Below are positions 1 to 12,090 of a stretch of DNA of 64,000 nt, in pieces. Numbering within the stretch: the first letter of the stretch is position 1; each line of letters begins with the position of its first letter. The notes beneath the pieces are model-generated. The model was not told the origin of the DNA. It worked only from the letters and a program-made list of their open reading frames with translations, and did no database searches. This stretch comes from Achatina immaculata (taxonomy: Eukaryota > Mollusca > Gastropoda > Stylommatophora > Achatinidae): assembly GCA_009760885.1 (NCBI GenBank), contig CM019696.1:44477358-44541357 (forward strand), written 5' to 3'. A program made the position numbers and the translations under genes.

Positions 1-86
1 CTGAAACAGATTTAAAAAGGGGATATATTTTTGCAAATTTAAAAGCCTGATCAAAATGACAATGTCCAATGCACTGATTGTGGACG

Positions 87-127
87 GACGGACGGCCAGA
101 CAGACAGACAGACAGACAGACAGACAG
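87..127. repeat. Tetranucleotide microsatellite (GGAC)n/(AGAC)n
   Basis: GGAC copies change into AGAC copies across a short run. The short open frame over it is a repeat artefact. Confidence 0.8.
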
Positions 128-489
128 TGTGGGACATAAAACAGAGAAAAATAGAAGGAGAAGGTTAGAGAACGAAAGAGAGATATATAAACTAGATATT
201 TTCTGCTACCAACATGAGAGACTGCATACAATCAATGGACAAGCACTGCACCACAAAACGCTCGGCAGAAAATGAAAATACCCCGATAATTACTTCACTA
301 ATGGAAACATGTGATCAATTATTTTAGTCCCAAATCATATGATCAATTATTTTAGTCCCAAATCAAAGGATCCAATAAAATCTGTGTGCGTGAATTATGG
401 CGGAGAAATAGAACATAAAGAACAGTTCTATGACACGTTGCAGTTTTCTGAAGTCATGTGACCATGCTGTGAGTCTTGGAGACCGTCTT

Positions 490-585
490 AATCAGCCACA
501 GCATTGTGTATGTGTGTGTATTGTGTGTGTGTATGTGTGTGTATTGTGTGTGTGTATGTGTTGTGTGTGTGAGGTTTGTATGTAT
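490..585. repeat. TG-rich microsatellite
   Basis: Imperfect TGTG and TATG dinucleotide runs with a weak higher period around tgtattgtgtgtgtgtatg. Confidence 0.8.
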
Positions 586-631
586 GTGGATTTTGGGGTT
601 AAAACTCCTTACAAGCCATCATAAGTCTTCA

Positions 632-890
632 AGTTCGGTCTCATTTCTTCCTCTCCATCTTCTGTCTTCTAGTTTGATCTCATTTCTTCCTCTCCATCTT
701 CTGTCTTCTAGTTCGGTCTCATTTCTTCCTCTCCATCTTCTGTCTTCTAGTTTGGTCTCATTTCTTCCTATCCATCTTCTGCCTTCTAGCTTACTCTCAT
801 TTCTTCCTCTCCATCTTCTGTCTTCTAGTTTGGTCTCATTTCTTCCTATCCATCTTCTGTCTTCTAGCTTACTCTCATTTCTTCCTCAGA
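632..890. repeat. 39-bp minisatellite, pyrimidine-rich
   Basis: About 6.5 copies of a 39-bp unit that includes ctcatttcttcctctccatc. Because 39 is a multiple of three, a 148-residue open frame runs through it. Its translation is a repeated SSS.SFLPLHLL pattern with no recognisable domain, so I do not call a gene. Confidence 0.85.
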
Positions 891-1467
891 TGTTTTTCTC
901 CCCGTGTCTGCACAATGAATGAGTAATCAGATGTTGGTTGGGCGGAGTTAAGCGTACACCAAGCGTACAGTACACGATACGAAGTGTACAATAACATGAT
1001 ACGTACTCTAAACCCCCCTCCCCCAAGTCTACGAGTTTATAGCTCCAACTTATTCCACAAAAAGCATTTCACTTCAGCCCAGCAACTTAAACATGAACGT
1101 GGCTGTTGTGTAAATAAAGCATCAACGAACTGAACCAAACTGAAACTGTTCAAGGTCCGTCCCCCCGCCCCCTCCCAGACGGTGTACTCCGTAGTTCTAC
1201 TTGTTGGGATAAAAAAAAACGAAACCTTTCAGCAGAACTGGATTTACGTGGGCTGGCTGACCTGACGTGGCTCCACGTGGTAAAGGCGTGCCTGTGGGTT
1301 ATTCCAACCAGTTGCTCAACCGCTCCTGGCATTCAGACACCAGGGGGAGCAACTTGTCCAAGTATGAGTCATCCAGTAGAGCTTCAGTTTAACGTAAGTA
1401 GGTCCACGGGTCCCGTGAGATGGTGAGAGTTGTTCCCAGACAGAGAGAAGTTTATACTGGCAGTCAG
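891..1467. other. Non-repetitive stretch, no gene seen
   Basis: Mixed-complexity sequence with no convincing splice-bounded coding segment. The 60-residue minus-strand open frame at 1150-1332 resembles no family I know. Confidence 0.5.
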
Positions 1468-2122
1468 GACTTACAGACCTTTGAGTCTAGATGTGAACAA
1501 CAGACAGCAGACCTTTGAGTATAGATGTGAACAACAGACAGCAGACCTTTGAGTCTAGATGTGAACAACAGACAGCAGACCTTTGAGTCTAGATGTGAAC
1601 AACAGACCACAGACAGCAGACCTTTGAGTCTAGATGTGAACAGCAGACCACAGACAGCAGACCTTTGAGTCTTGAGTCTAGATGTGAACAACAGACCACA
1701 GACATCAGACCTTTGAGTTTAGATGTGAACAGCAGACCACAGACAGCAGACCTTTGAGTTTAGATGTGAACAGCAGACCACAGACAGCAGACCTTTGAGT
1801 CTAGATGTGAACAACAGACCACAGACATCAGACCTTTGAGTCTAGATGTGAACAACAGACCACAGACATCAGACCTTTGAGACTAGATGTGAACAACAGA
1901 CCACAGACATCAGACCTTTGAGACTAGATGTGAACAACAGACCACAGACATCAGACCTTTGAGACTAGATGTGAACAACAGACCACAGACATCAGACCTT
2001 TGAGCCTAGATGTGAACAACAGACCACAGACATCAGACCTTTGAGCCTAGATGTGAACAACAGACCACAGACATCAGACCTTTGAGACTAGATGTGAACA
2101 ACAGACCACAGACAGCAGACTA
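1468..2122. repeat. 34/41-bp minisatellite, copy 1
   Basis: Repeats built on acctttgagtctagatgtga followed by an acaacagac tail. The long 41-bp form carries an extra accacag, and the 34-bp form lacks it. Both forms are interspersed. The right-hand part is included in the 1,739-bp tandem duplication. Confidence 0.9.
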
Positions 2123-2259
2123 CAGAATACGAGAGCTGGTTGATACAGCAGGCTCTAGAACAAAGTACAGAGAACAGGAAAGTGAGGGAGGAAGGAGAAG
2201 CCAGTGTTGCATGTTCATAGATCGTGATAGTTTTGTTGTTCTGGCTTGATTCCTCTATT

Positions 2260-2728
2260 TCCTCGTTAAATCTCGTCTATCACCAACATTGTTATAACGA
2301 CGTTAAACCAGTTCTATCACCAACATTGTAATAACGACATTTAACCTGTTCTATCAACAACATTGTAATATAGACTCCGTCAACATTATAATGACGTTAA
2401 ACCAGCTCTGTTAACAACATTATAATAACGACGTTAAACCAGCTCTATCAACATTGTAACAGCGAAGTTTAACAAGTTCTATCACTAACATTGTAATGAC
2501 GACACTGAATCAGCTCTATCAACAGCATTGTAATAACGACGTTACATCAGTTTTATCACAAACATTGTAATAACGACGTTAAATCAGTTTTATTATCAAC
2601 ATTGTAATAACGACGTTACATCAGTTTTATCACAAACATTGTAATAACGACGTTAAATCAGTTTTATTATCAACATTGTAATAACGACGTTAAACTAGCT
2701 CTATCACCAACTTTGTAATAACGACATA
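2260..2728. repeat. Degenerate ~37-bp minisatellite, copy 1
   Basis: About 12 diverged copies sharing aacattgtaataacgacgtt. The repeats differ clearly from one another, so this array is older than the near-identical duplication that copied it to 4000-4467. Confidence 0.85.
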
Positions 2729-2894
2729 TGGAAGAAGAGAGCGATACATTCAATCTTAGGCTGCCTGACGTGTCGCTACATACAGTCCTAGACAGATTTC
2801 CGTCTATTTTATACATATAATCATGGTTAGTAACATATATCGTCTACTTTTAATCTAGACAGTTCTTATTATATTTTCTGCTTGTAATCTTATC

Positions 2895-2944
2895 CAGAGT
2901 GCTGTTTGTGAGGCAAAGTTCCGCAAGGGACATGCAAATGAATG
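2895..2944 (+). mobile_element. Extremely truncated RTE-type LINE 3' end (about 50 bp)
   Basis: The segment matches the 3' end of the LINE seen at 57393, including ggcaaagttccgcaagggac and a short ATGA tail. It is flanked by the direct repeat aatcttatc at 2886-2894 and 2945-2953. That fits target-primed insertion of only the last 50 bp of the element. Confidence 0.8.
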
Positions 2945-3288
2945 AATCTTATCTAGCTGTTTGAAATATCTTCTAATCGTAATTGTTGACAGCTCCTAGT
3001 ATGATTTTTACTTGTAGATAAATAGTGATTTAAACAATTCTTAATATTTATACTTTTAATCTTATAATCTTAAAGTGGCACTATTTATAATCCTTGGCAA
3101 AACTGTACGCTTCGCTACGAGCAGTCACAGACTGTCTTCTTGTAGGCAAACTTAGACATGAATTGTTGTCTAACACTTGCTCTTATCAGTTCAGTGCCGA
3201 GTTGTGTACCTTGTATGAGCTAATCTTGAGGTTGTGCCCTGGCTAATTCTTGTTCTACCGGCTGTAATGGGGAAGTCCAACAGATAGC

Positions 3289-3865
3289 AGACCTTTGAGT
3301 CTAGATGTGAACAACAGACAGCAGACCTTTGAGTCTAGATGTGAACAACAGACCACAGACAGCAGACCTTTGAGTCTAGATGTGAACAGCAGACCACAGA
3401 CAGCAGACCTTTGAGTCTTGAGTCTAGATGTGAACAACAGACCACAGACATCAGACCTTTGAGTTTAGATGTGAACAGCAGACCACAGACAGCAGACCTT
3501 TGAGTTTAGATGTGAACAGCAGACCACAGACAGCAGACCTTTGAGTCTAGATGTGAACAACAGACCACAGACATCAGACCTTTGAGTCTAGATGTGAACA
3601 ACAGACCACAGACATCAGACCTTTGAGACTAGATGTGAACAACAGACCACAGACATCAGACCTTTGAGACTAGATGTGAACAACAGACCACAGACATCAG
3701 ACCTTTGAGACTAGATGTGAACAACAGACCACAGACATCAGACCTTTGAGCCTAGATGTGAACAACAGACCACAGACATCAGACCTTTGAGCCTAGATGT
3801 GAACAACAGACAGCAGACCTTTGAGTCTAGATGTGAACAACAGACCACAGACAGCAGACTACAGA
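3289..3865. repeat. 34/41-bp minisatellite, copy 2
   Basis: Second copy of the 1468-2122 array, carried by the 1,739-bp duplication. Some units differ in number and in which copies carry the accacag insertion. Confidence 0.9.
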
Positions 3866-3999
3866 ATACGAGAGCTGGTTGATACAGCAGGCTCTAGAAC
3901 AAAGTACAGAGAACAGGAAAGTGAGGGAGGAAGGAGAAGCCAGTGTTGCATGTTCATAGATCGTGATAGTTTTGTTGTTCTGGCTTGATTCCTCTATTT

Positions 4000-4467
4000 C
4001 CTCGTTAAATCTCGTCTATCACCAACATTGTTATAACGACGTTAAACCAGTTCTATCACCAACATTGTAATAACGACATTTAACCTGTTCTATCAACAAC
4101 ATTGTAATATAGACTCCGTCAACATTATAATGACGTTAAACCAGCTCTGTTAACAACATTATAATAACGACGTTAAACCAGCTCTATCAACATTGTAACA
4201 GCGAAGTTTAACAAGTTCTATCACTAACATTGTAATGACGACACTGAATCAGCTCTATCAACAGCATTGTAATAACGACGTTACATCAGTTTTATCACAA
4301 ACATTGTAATAACGACGTTAAATCAGTTTTATTATCAACATTGTAATAACGACGTTACATCAGTTTTATCACAAACATTGTAATAACGACGTTAAATCAG
4401 TTTTATTATCAACATTGTAATAACGACGTTAAACTAGCTCTATCACCAACTTTGTAATAACGACATA
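4000..4467. repeat. Degenerate ~37-bp minisatellite, copy 2
   Basis: Essentially identical to 2260-2728, offset by 1,739 bp. It keeps the same diverged internal units in the same order. Confidence 0.88.
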
Positions 4468-4633
4468 TGGAAGAAGAGAGCGATACATTCAATCTTAGGC
4501 TGCCTGACGTGTCGCTACATACAGTCCTAGACAGATTTCCGTCTATTTTATACATATAATCATGGTTAGTAACATATATCGTCTACTTTTAATCTAGACA
4601 GTTCTTATTATATTTTCTGCTTGTAATCTTATC

Positions 4634-4683
4634 CAGAGTGCTGTTTGTGAGGCAAAGTTCCGCAAGGGACATGCAAATGAATG
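4634..4683 (+). mobile_element. Duplicated copy of the 50-bp RTE insertion
   Basis: Identical to 2895-2944 with the same aatcttatc flanks at 4625-4633 and 4684-4692. It was copied by the segmental duplication and is not an independent insertion. Confidence 0.85.
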
Positions 4684-5112
4684 AATCTTATCTAGCTGTT
4701 TGAAATATCTTCTAATCGTAATTGTTGACAGCTCCTAGTATGATTTTTACTTGTAGATAAATAGTGATTTAAACAATTCTTAATATTTATACTTTTAATC
4801 TTATAATCTTAAAGTGGCACTATTTATAATCCTTGGCAAAACTGTACGCTTCGCTACGAGCAGTCACAGACTGTCTTCTTGTAGGCAAACTTAGACATGA
4901 ATTGTTGTCTAACACTTGCTCTTATCAGTTCAGTGCCGAGTTGTGTACCTTGTATGAGCTAATCTTGAGGTTGTGCCCTGGCTAATTCTTGTTCTACCGG
5001 CTGTAATGGGGAAGTCCAACAGATAGCTCATAGTCTTGCAGGATGTGTCTCTGGTGCATCGAAGAATAATACGCATTGCCTGGTTTTCTATTCTCTCAAA
5101 CCTTCCTGTGTA

Positions 5113-5560
5113 GAGCTGAGTGTTAGAGGGAGCTAAATGTTAGAGGGAGCTATTTGTTAGAGGAAGCTGAGTGTTAGAAGGAGCTAAGTGTTAGAGGGAG
5201 CTAAGTGTTAGAGGGAGCTAAGTGTTAGAGGGAGCTGAGTGTTAGAGGGAGCTGAGTGTTAGAGGGAGCTAAGTGTTAGAGGGAGCTGAGTGTTAGAGGG
5301 AGCTGAGTGTTAGAGAGAGCTAAGTGTTAGAGGGAGCTGAGTGTTAGAGAGAGCTAAGTGTTAGAGGGAGCTAAATGTTAGAGGGAGCTGAGTGTTAGAG
5401 GGAGCTAAATGTTAGAGGGAGCTGAGTGTTAGAGGGAGCTAAATGTTAGAGGGAGCTGAGTGTTAGAGGGAGCTAAGTGTTAGAGGGAGCTAAGTGTTAG
5501 AGAGAGCTGAGTGTTAGAGAGAGATGAGTGTTAGAGGGAGCTAAGTGTTAGAGATGCCTA
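5113..5560. repeat. 17-bp minisatellite
   Basis: About 26 copies of gtgttagagggagctaa with a few single-base variants such as ctgag for ctaag. Confidence 0.9.
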
Positions 5561-5651
5561 TACTCAAATACTGAGAGGACCAACTCCTGATATAAGTGGA
5601 CTAGCACCCGCTGCACAAGGTCTGACTGCCATTTTGTTCCAGCTAATTCTT

Positions 5652-5884
5652 TCCTGGCGTTATCTGTGATGTGGTCTACGTGATCTCCTGGCGTTATCTG
5701 TGATGTGGTCTACGTGATCTCCTGGCGTTATCTGTGATGTGGTCTACGTGATCTCCTGGCGTTATCTGTGATGTGGTCTACGTGATCTCCTGGCGTTATC
5801 TGTGATGTGGTCTACGTGATCTCCTGGCGTTATCTGTAATGTGGTCTACATGATCTCCTGGCATTATCTGTAATGTGGTCTACG
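5652..5884. repeat. 34-bp minisatellite
   Basis: About seven copies of a unit beginning tctcctggcgttatctgtga. Most central copies are identical, and the last two carry base changes. Confidence 0.9.
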
Positions 5885-5889
5885 AGATC

Positions 5890-6050
5890 TCTGTTGACTA
5901 TTTATGTCTCTCTCTGTGAACTATTTATGCCTTTATATGTGTATTGTTTACATCTCAATGGTACTGTTTATGTCTCTCCATGTGAACTATTTATGGCTCT
6001 CTATTTGCACTATTTATGCCTTTTTATGTGTACTATTTATGTCTCTCCTG
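5890..6050. repeat. Degenerate ~24-bp repeat
   Basis: Imperfect copies of an actatttatgtctctc motif. The overlapping short open frames are not genes. Confidence 0.6.
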
Positions 6051-6690
6051 CCTAGCTATAAACGAGCAGCAGCCGAGGTCTTTACAAGTCTAGCTATAAA
6101 CGATAAACCACCGACGTCTTTACTAGCCTAGCTATAAACGATCAGCCTCCGAGGTTTTTACAAGCCTAGCTATAAACTATAAACCACCGAGGTCTTTACA
6201 AGTCTAGCTATAAACGAGCAGCCGCCGAGGTCTTTACAAGTCTAGCTATAAACGAGCAGCCGCTGAGGTCTTTACAAGTCTAGCTATAAACGAGCAGCCG
6301 CCGAGGTCTTTACAAGTCTAGCTATAAACGAGCAGCCGCCGAGGTCTTTACAAGTCTAGCTATAAACGAGCAGCCGCCGAGGTCTTTACAAGTCTAGCTA
6401 TAAACGAGCAGCAGCAGAAGTTACTAGCCAAAATATAAACGAGCAGCAACCGAAGTCTTTAATAGCCTAGCTGTAAACGAGCAGCAGCCGGTGTATTTAC
6501 TAGCCTATCTATAAACAAGAAGCAGCCGAGGTCTTTATTAGCCTAGCTATAAACGAGCAACCGCCGAATCCTTTACTAGCCTAAATATAAATGAGCAGCC
6601 CCCGTAGTCTTTACTGTCCTAACTATAAACGAGCAGCAGCCGAGGTATTTACTAGCCTAGCTATAAACGAGCAGCAGCTGAGGTTTTTTA
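6050..6690. repeat. 38-bp minisatellite
   Basis: About 17 copies of a unit containing ctagctataaacgagcagc. The central copies are nearly identical, and copies from about 6410 onward are increasingly diverged. This is the usual pattern of an array homogenised in its middle. Confidence 0.9.
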
Positions 6691-7365
6691 ATCAGTCACA
6701 CAAAACAGATTCCCATTTTCAAAGAGCATATCTCCTCTGTGTATCTGTTCCTGATTTACATGTGACTGTTGCATCCTGTCACGGAACTGCCACCGTTAGA
6801 GTAAAACATAAAATCGTTTTGTCAGCTGTTGCTTGACTTCTCGTGTCGGAAGCCTCAGTGTATGTTAATATATGAAAATGTTGTATGTTGTGTATGTTGA
6901 TCATAAACGTGTACAACACTGTCTAGGATGCAGGCTGCTGTTGGCAGAGTATTTGGAATAACAAAGCAAAGAAATCTTTGTAAAATAACTCGTGAATAAC
7001 TGTGATCAAGGTACAAGATTTCAGCAAGGATAAAAGGTTGAGCTATTTGGCCAGAAAATAACCATGATATCATGTAGAAATATTTTAGCTGCTGAGCTGG
7101 AAAGCAGTTATGACAGTAGTCATGGAGGAAACTATGACAGTAGTCGTGGAGGAAACTATGACAGTAGGGGCAGTTTGGTTGTGTGGCTGAAAAACATCCA
7201 TGAAAGTAGGTGTACTTTGGCTGACTGGCCGGAATACAAGCAATCCAGTCAGTGGCACAAGTGACCGTTAAGTTTACTGGGGCAGTATGTCCTAGGTGTA
7301 CAACTAGCGGGCAGGTCTCGGTAAATAGAAGTTTGTTGTCTTAATTTTAGACACCCAGGTCACTG

Positions 7366-7556
7366 GGGTAGTCAGACAGCCGGATGATTGAAGCAGTCAG
7401 ACAGCCGGATGATTGAAGCGGCAGACAGCCGGATGATTCAAGCGGTCAGACAGCCGGATGATTGAAGCGGTCAGACAGCCGGATGATTGAAGCGGTCAGA
7501 CAGCCGGATGATTGAAACGGTCAGACAGCCGGACGATTGAAGCAGTCAGACAACCA
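7366..7556. repeat. 25-bp minisatellite, copy 1
   Basis: Seven to eight copies of a unit containing cggatgattgaagcggtcag. Confidence 0.88.
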
Positions 7557-7629
7557 CGTTTTATAATTTTACGCCAGATCAGAAAAAGTTTTATTTCCTG
7601 TGGCCATGACTAAAACACGAATTTGATTG

Positions 7630-7903
7630 TTGACTGTGACACCCTGACTTCCTCGCAAAGACATAGACTGTGACACCCTGGCTTCCTCGCACAGAGATTG
7701 ACTGTGACACCCTGACTTCCTGACACAGAGATTGTCTGTGACACCCTGGCTTCCTAGCACAGAGACTGACTGTGACACCCTGACTTCCTCGCACAGATAT
7801 TGTCTGTGACACTCTGACTTCCTGACACGGAGATTGACTGTGACACCCTGACTTCCTGATACAGAGATTGTCTGTGACACCCTGGCTTCCTAGCACAGAC
7901 ATT
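7630..7903. repeat. 34-bp minisatellite, left segment
   Basis: About eight diverged copies of the 34-bp unit that dominates 8613-11702. It was separated from the main array when the 983-bp block was duplicated. Confidence 0.9.
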
Positions 7904-8348
7904 GTCTAGGATGCAGGCTGCTGTTGGCAGAGTATTTGGAATAACAAAGCAAAGAAATCTTTGTAAAATAACTCGTGAATAACTGTGATCAAGGTACAAG
8001 ATTTCAGCAAGGATAAAAGGTTGAGCTATTTGGCCAGAAAATAACCATGATATCATGTAGAAATATTTTAGCTGCTGAGCTGGAAAGCAGTTATGACAGT
8101 AGTCATGGAGGAAACTATGACAGTAGTCGTGGAGGAAACTATGACAGTAGGGGCAGTTTGGTTGTGTGGCTGAAAAACATCCATGAAAGTAGGTGTACTT
8201 TGGCTGACTGGCCGGAATACAAGCAATCCAGTCAGTGGCACAAGTGACCGTTAAGTTTACTGGGGCAGTATGTCCTAGGTGTACAACTAGCGGGCAGGTC
8301 TCGGTAAATAGAAGTTTGTTGTCTTAATTTTAGACACCCAGGTCACTG

Positions 8349-8539
8349 GGGTAGTCAGACAGCCGGATGATTGAAGCAGTCAGACAGCCGGATGATTGAA
8401 GCGGCAGACAGCCGGATGATTCAAGCGGTCAGACAGCCGGATGATTGAAGCGGTCAGACAGCCGGATGATTGAAGCGGTCAGACAGCCGGATGATTGAAA
8501 CGGTCAGACAGCCGGACGATTGAAGCAGTCAGACAACCA
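8349..8539. repeat. 25-bp minisatellite, copy 2
   Basis: Copy of 7366-7556 displaced by 983 bp by the segmental duplication. Confidence 0.88.
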
Positions 8540-8612
8540 CGTTTTATAATTTTACGCCAGATCAGAAAAAGTTTTATTTCCTGTGGCCATGACTAAAACA
8601 CGAATTTGATTG

Positions 8613-11600
8613 TTGACTGTGACACCCTGACTTCCTCGCAAAGACATAGACTGTGACACCCTGGCTTCCTCGCACAGAGATTGACTGTGACACCCTGACT
8701 TCCTGACACAGAGATTGTCTGTGACACCCTGGCTTCCTAGCACAGAGACTGACTGTGACACCCTGACTTCCTCGCACAGATATTGTCTGTGACACTCTGA
8801 CTTCCTGACACGGAGATTGACTGTGACACCCTGACTTCCTGATACAGAGATTGTCTGTGACACCCTGGCTTCCTAGCACAGACATTGTCTATGACACCCT
8901 GGCTTCCTGACACAGAGATTTATTGTGACACCCTGGCTTCCTGATACAGAGATTGTCTGTGACACCCTGGCTTCCTAGTACAGAGATTGTCTGTGGCACC
9001 CTGGCTTCCTGGCACAGATATTGTCTATGACACCCTGGCTTCCTGGCACAGAGATTGACTGTGACACCCTGGCTTCCTGGCACAGAGATTGTCTGTGACA
9101 CCCTGACTTCCTGGCACAGAGATTGACTGTGACACCCTGGCTTCCTGGCACAGAGATTGTCTGTGACACTCTGGCTTCATGACACAGAGATTGTCTATGA
9201 CATCCTGGCTTCCTGGCACAGATATTGTCTGTGACACCCTGACTTCCTGACACAGAGATTGACTGTGACACCCTGACTTCCTGACACAGAGATTGACTGT
9301 GACACCCTGGCTTCCTGACACAGAGATTGTCTATGACACCCTGGCTTCCTGGCACAGAGATTGTCTATGACATCCTGGCTTCCTGGCACAGAGATTGTCT
9401 ATGACACCCTGGCTTCCTGACACAGAGATTGTCTATGACACCCTGGCTTCCTGGCACAGAGATTGTCTGTGACACCCTGACTTCCTGACACAGAGATTGA
9501 CTGTGACACCCTGACTTCCTGACAAAGAGATTGCCTGTGACACCCTGACTTCCTGGCACAGAGATTGTCTGTGACACCTGGCTTCCTGGCACAGAGATTG
9601 ACTGTGACACCCTGACTTCCTGACACAGAGATTGTCTATGACACCCTGGCTTCCTGGCACAGAGATTGTCTGTGGCACCCTGGCTTCCTGGCACAGAGAT
9701 TGACTGTGACACCCTGACTTCCTGACACAGAGATTGTCTATGACACCCTGACTTCCTGACACAGAGATTGGCTGTGGCACCCTGGCTTCCTGGCACAGAG
9801 ATTGACACCCTGGCTTCCTGGCACAGAGATTGTCTGTGACACCCTGGCTTCCTGACACAGATATTGTCTGTGGCACCCTGACTTCCTGGCACAGAGATTG
9901 TCTGTGACACCCTGACTTCCTGGCACAGAGATTGTCTGTGACACCCTGACTTCCTGACACAGATATTGTCTGTGACACCCTGGCTTCCTGGCACAGAGAT
10001 TATCTGTGGCACCCTGGCTTCCTGGCACAGAGATTGTCTGTGACACCCTGACTTCCTGACACAGAGATTGACTGTGACACCCTGGCTTCCTGACACAGAT
10101 ATTGTCTGTGGCACCCTGGCTTCCTGGCACAGAGATTGTCTGTGACACCCTGGCTTCCTGACACAGAGATTGTCTGTGACACCCTGGCTTCCTGGCACAG
10201 AGATTGTCTGTGACACCCTGACTTCCTGGCACAGAGATTGTCTGTGACACCCTGACTTCCTGGCACAGAGATTGTCTGTGACACCCTGGCTTCCTGACAC
10301 AGAGATTGTCTGTGACACCCTGGCTTCCTGGCACAGAGATTGTCTGTGACACCCTGACTTCCTGGCACAGAGATTGTCTGTGACACCCTGGCTTCCTGGC
10401 ACAGAGATTGTCTGTGACACTCTGGCTTCATGACACAGAGATTGTCTATGACATCCTGGCTTCCTGGCACAGATATTGTCTGTGACACCCTGACTTCCTG
10501 ACACAGAGATTGACTGTGACACCCTGACTTCCTGACACAGAGATTGACTGTGACACCCTGGCTTCCTGACACAGAGATTGTCTATGACACCCTGGCTTCC
10601 TGGCACAGAGATTGTCTATGACATCCTGGCTTCCTGGCACAGAGATTGTCTATGACACCCTGGCTTCCTGACACAGAGATTGTCTATGACACCCTGGCTT
10701 CCTGGCACAGAGATTGTCTGTGACACCCTGACTTCCTGACACAGAGATTGACTGTGACACCCTGACTTCCTGACAAAGAGATTGCCTGTGACACCCTGAC
10801 TTCCTGGCACAGAGATTGTCTGTGACATCCTGGCTTCCTGGCACAGAGATTGACTGTGACACCCTGACTTCCTGACACAGAGATTGTCTATGACACCCTG
10901 GCTTCCTGGCACAGAGATTGTCTGTGGCACCCTGGCTTCCTGGCACAGAGATTGACTGTGACACCCTGACTTCCTGACACAGAGATTGTCTATGACACCC
11001 TGACTTCCTGACACAGAGATTGGCTGTGGCACCCTGGCTTCCTGGCACAGAGATTGACACCCTGGCTTCCTGGCACAGAGATTGTCTGTGACACCCTGGC
11101 TTCCTGACACAGATATTGTCTGTGGCACCCTGACTTCCTGGCACAGAGATTGTCTGTGACACCCTGACTTCCTGGCACAGAGATTGTCTGTGACACCCTG
11201 ACTTCCTGACACAGATATTGTCTGTGACACCCTGGCTTCCTGGCACAGAGATTATCTGTGGCACCCTGGCTTCCTGGCACAGAGATTGTCTGTGACACCC
11301 TGACTTCCTGACACAGAGATTGACTGTGACACCCTGGCTTCCTGACACAGATATTGTCTGTGGCACCCTGGCTTCCTGGCACAGAGATTGTCTGTGACAC
11401 CCTGGCTTCCTGACACAGAGATTGTCTGTGACACCCTGGCTTCCTGGCACAGAGATTGTCTGTGACACCCTGACTTCCTGGCACAGAGATTGTCTGTGAC
11501 ACCCTGACTTCCTGGCACAGAGATTGTCTGTGACACCCTGGCTTCCTGACACAGAGATTGTCTGTGACACCCTGGCTTCCTGGCACAGAGATTGTCTGTG

Positions 11601-11702
11601 ACACCCTGACTTCCTGGCACAGAGATTGTCTGTGACACCCTGACTTCCTGACACAGAGATTGTCTATGACACCCTGACTTCCTGGCACAGAGATTGTCTG
11701 TG
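8613..11702. repeat. 34-bp minisatellite, 3.1 kb, with a 1,251-bp higher-order repeat
   Basis: About 91 copies of a 34-bp unit that includes gtgacaccctggcttcctgg and cacagagattgtct. Blocks near 9130-10390 and 10381-11641 are the same succession of variants 1,251 bp apart, so the array also expanded by copying a block of about 37 units. The minus strand has no stop in any phase of the consensus. This gives open frames up to 413 residues with a 34-residue repeat, which I treat as an artefact. Confidence 0.93.
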
Positions 11703-11805
11703 ACGGCTGTGTACAGGGAACTCGTGGAAGGTTGTACTTATCTGGGGAATAGATTCCTTCTGTCTTTAGTAATGTAAGAGAGCAGAGTGGGTAGGTTTAT
11801 TTACC

Positions 11806-12090
11806 CAGTGAGTGAGTGAGTGAGTGAGTGAGTGAGTGAGTGAGTGAATAAGTAAGAAGTAATTAAGTACGAAGTGAGTGAATGAATAAGAAGTAATTAA
11901 GTAAGTAAGAAGTAAGGAAGCAAGCAATAAGTGAGTAAGAAGTAAGTTAGTAAGTAAGCAATAAATAAGTAAGAAATAAGTGAGTAAGAAGTAAGTACTA
12001 ATAAGCAAGTAATTAAAGTAAATAATAATTAAGTAAATAAGAAGTAAGCATGTAAGTAAAAAAGTAAATATGTAAAAGTAAAATAAGTAA
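11806..12090. repeat. (GTGA)n/(GTAA)n microsatellite
   Basis: Pure GTGA copies at 11806-11845 pass into degenerate GTAA and AAGTAAGT copies. Confidence 0.85.

Larger units (their letters stand above)
1550..5027. repeat. Tandem segmental duplication, unit 1,739 bp
   Basis: Two near-identical consecutive copies. The motif gagagctggttgatacagc occurs at 2131 and 3870, and gctgtaatggggaagtccaa at 3261 and 5000, both 1,739 bp apart. Copy 1 ends near 3288 where copy 2 re-enters the 34/41-bp array, and copy 2 ends at about 5027. Each copy holds part of the 34/41-bp array, a 37-bp degenerate array and a tiny RTE insertion. The left edge lies inside an array and is uncertain. Confidence 0.9.
6921..8886. 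repeat. Tandem segmental duplication, unit 983 bp
   Basis: gtctaggatgcaggctgctg is found at 6921 and again at 7904, and the whole 983-bp block repeats with no visible change. The block includes a 200-bp open frame, a 25-bp array and the first units of the 34-bp array. The duplication boundary falls within a 34-bp unit, at attgtcta. Confidence 0.9.

Noticed and set aside
9365..10606. 413-residue minus-strand open frame
   Set aside because: It is the translation of the 34-bp minisatellite in a stop-free phase. It is a pure repeat with no splice or domain evidence.
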